A stretch of DNA of 59,976 nucleotides from positions 1 through 59,976 of the forward strand of contig CAZHKE010000018.1 of assembly GCA_964532485.1 (NCBI GenBank), read 5' to 3'. The notes under the pieces are model-generated. The model did not search any database. It had not been told where the DNA came from and was given only the letters and a program-made list of their open reading frames with translations. Of the stretch, positions 59,867 to 59,976 are shown piece by piece (the first letter of the stretch is position 1; each line of letters starts with the position of its first letter). The translations under genes were made by a program, and so were the position numbers. This stretch comes from DATBSK01 sp964532485 (lineage in GTDB: Bacteria > Actinomycetota > Acidimicrobiia > IMCC26256 > PALSA-555).

Positions 59867-59976
59867 TCAGAGGGTGATCGACCAGAGGTCGTGGGCGAGG
59901 ACGACGTCGCCGCTGAACTCGCCGGCGGCTTGGGCGATCCACTCCGGCTCGTCGTCGGGCGCGGGGGGTGGCACCG
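59867..59976 (-). CDS. C-terminal end of an unidentified gene (5' part beyond window)
   Basis: On the minus strand an open frame enters from the right edge and ends at TGA 59867, giving a 35-residue tail VPPPAPDDEPEWIAQAAGEF...AHDLWSITL. Codon use fits a real gene (G/C at third positions) and it converges on the flippase fusion with 29 bp between. Too little is present to name it. Confidence 0.5.
   Translation of the reverse strand, partial: VPPPAPDDEPEWIAQAAGEFSGDVVLAHDLWSITL

Overview
The window is GC-rich, tightly packed bacterial chromosome, almost certainly from an actinomycete-type bacterium. DUF3039 and possible DUF3566 proteins, an F420-type LLM oxidoreductase, a Leu-codon attenuator before leuA, actinobacterial steroid-degradation genes and many apparently leaderless genes all point that way. 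A deep lineage such as Acidimicrobiia is my guess, not something the sequence proves. I see no rRNA, tRNA, CRISPR array, phage or transposase gene.

Layout. (1) 1-8 kb, mostly minus strand: an acetyltransferase cut by the left edge, a methyltransferase, leuA with a leader peptide and terminator, serA, an aminotransferase and a DEAD-box helicase. (2) 8-14.3 kb: a base-excision repair protein, a small VOC protein, a two-component system, an EEP-fold hydrolase and a P450-ferredoxin-SDR operon. (3) 14.3-20.6 kb: two tandem paralogous peptide-type ABC binding proteins without permeases, an integral membrane protein and a GH15 glycosidase. (4) 20.7-25.8 kb: a 116-bp nested palindrome, a thiolase, an O-methyltransferase, an MFE-2-type SDR divergent from an LLM oxidoreductase, and two small exported or membrane proteins.

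(5) 25.8-41.5 kb is the centrepiece: a catabolic locus whose proteins match, from memory of the mycobacterial sequences, the enzymes that degrade the last two steroid rings (HIP pathway). In pathway order these are FadE30, IpdF, IpdC, EchA20, IpdA/IpdB, FadA6 and the FadE31/FadE32-type pair, with an Ltp-type thiolase plus its DUF35 partner and an SDR divergent from echA20. Gene order ipdC-ipdB-ipdA, the fadE30-ipdF pairing and the echA20/SDR divergence resemble the M. tuberculosis KstR2 regulon. The mycobacterial operator is not evident; instead an 8-7-8 inverted repeat overlaps both divergent -10 boxes, and a second unit (fadE31/fadE32/fadA6) has a 16-bp inverted repeat upstream. No ring A/B genes, fadD3 or regulator gene lie in the window.

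(6) 41.5-53 kb: a MaoC hydratase, a membrane-anchored alpha/beta hydrolase, a dienelactone hydrolase, a zinc dehydrogenase, DUF3039, LipB, a second P450, an acyl-CoA carboxyltransferase, another MFE-2-type SDR and a two-module zinc metallopeptidase whose second module has lost its active site. (7) 53-60 kb: a solitary beta-class DNA methyltransferase with an extra C-terminal domain, a complete AmmeMemoRadiSam operon (radical SAM, Memo, AMMECR1), a large flippase/kinase-like fusion and a gene fragment at the right edge.

A recurring feature is a TANNNT hexamer lying 6-7 nt before an ATG or GTG with no ribosome binding site. This suggests leaderless transcripts and was used to choose several start codons.
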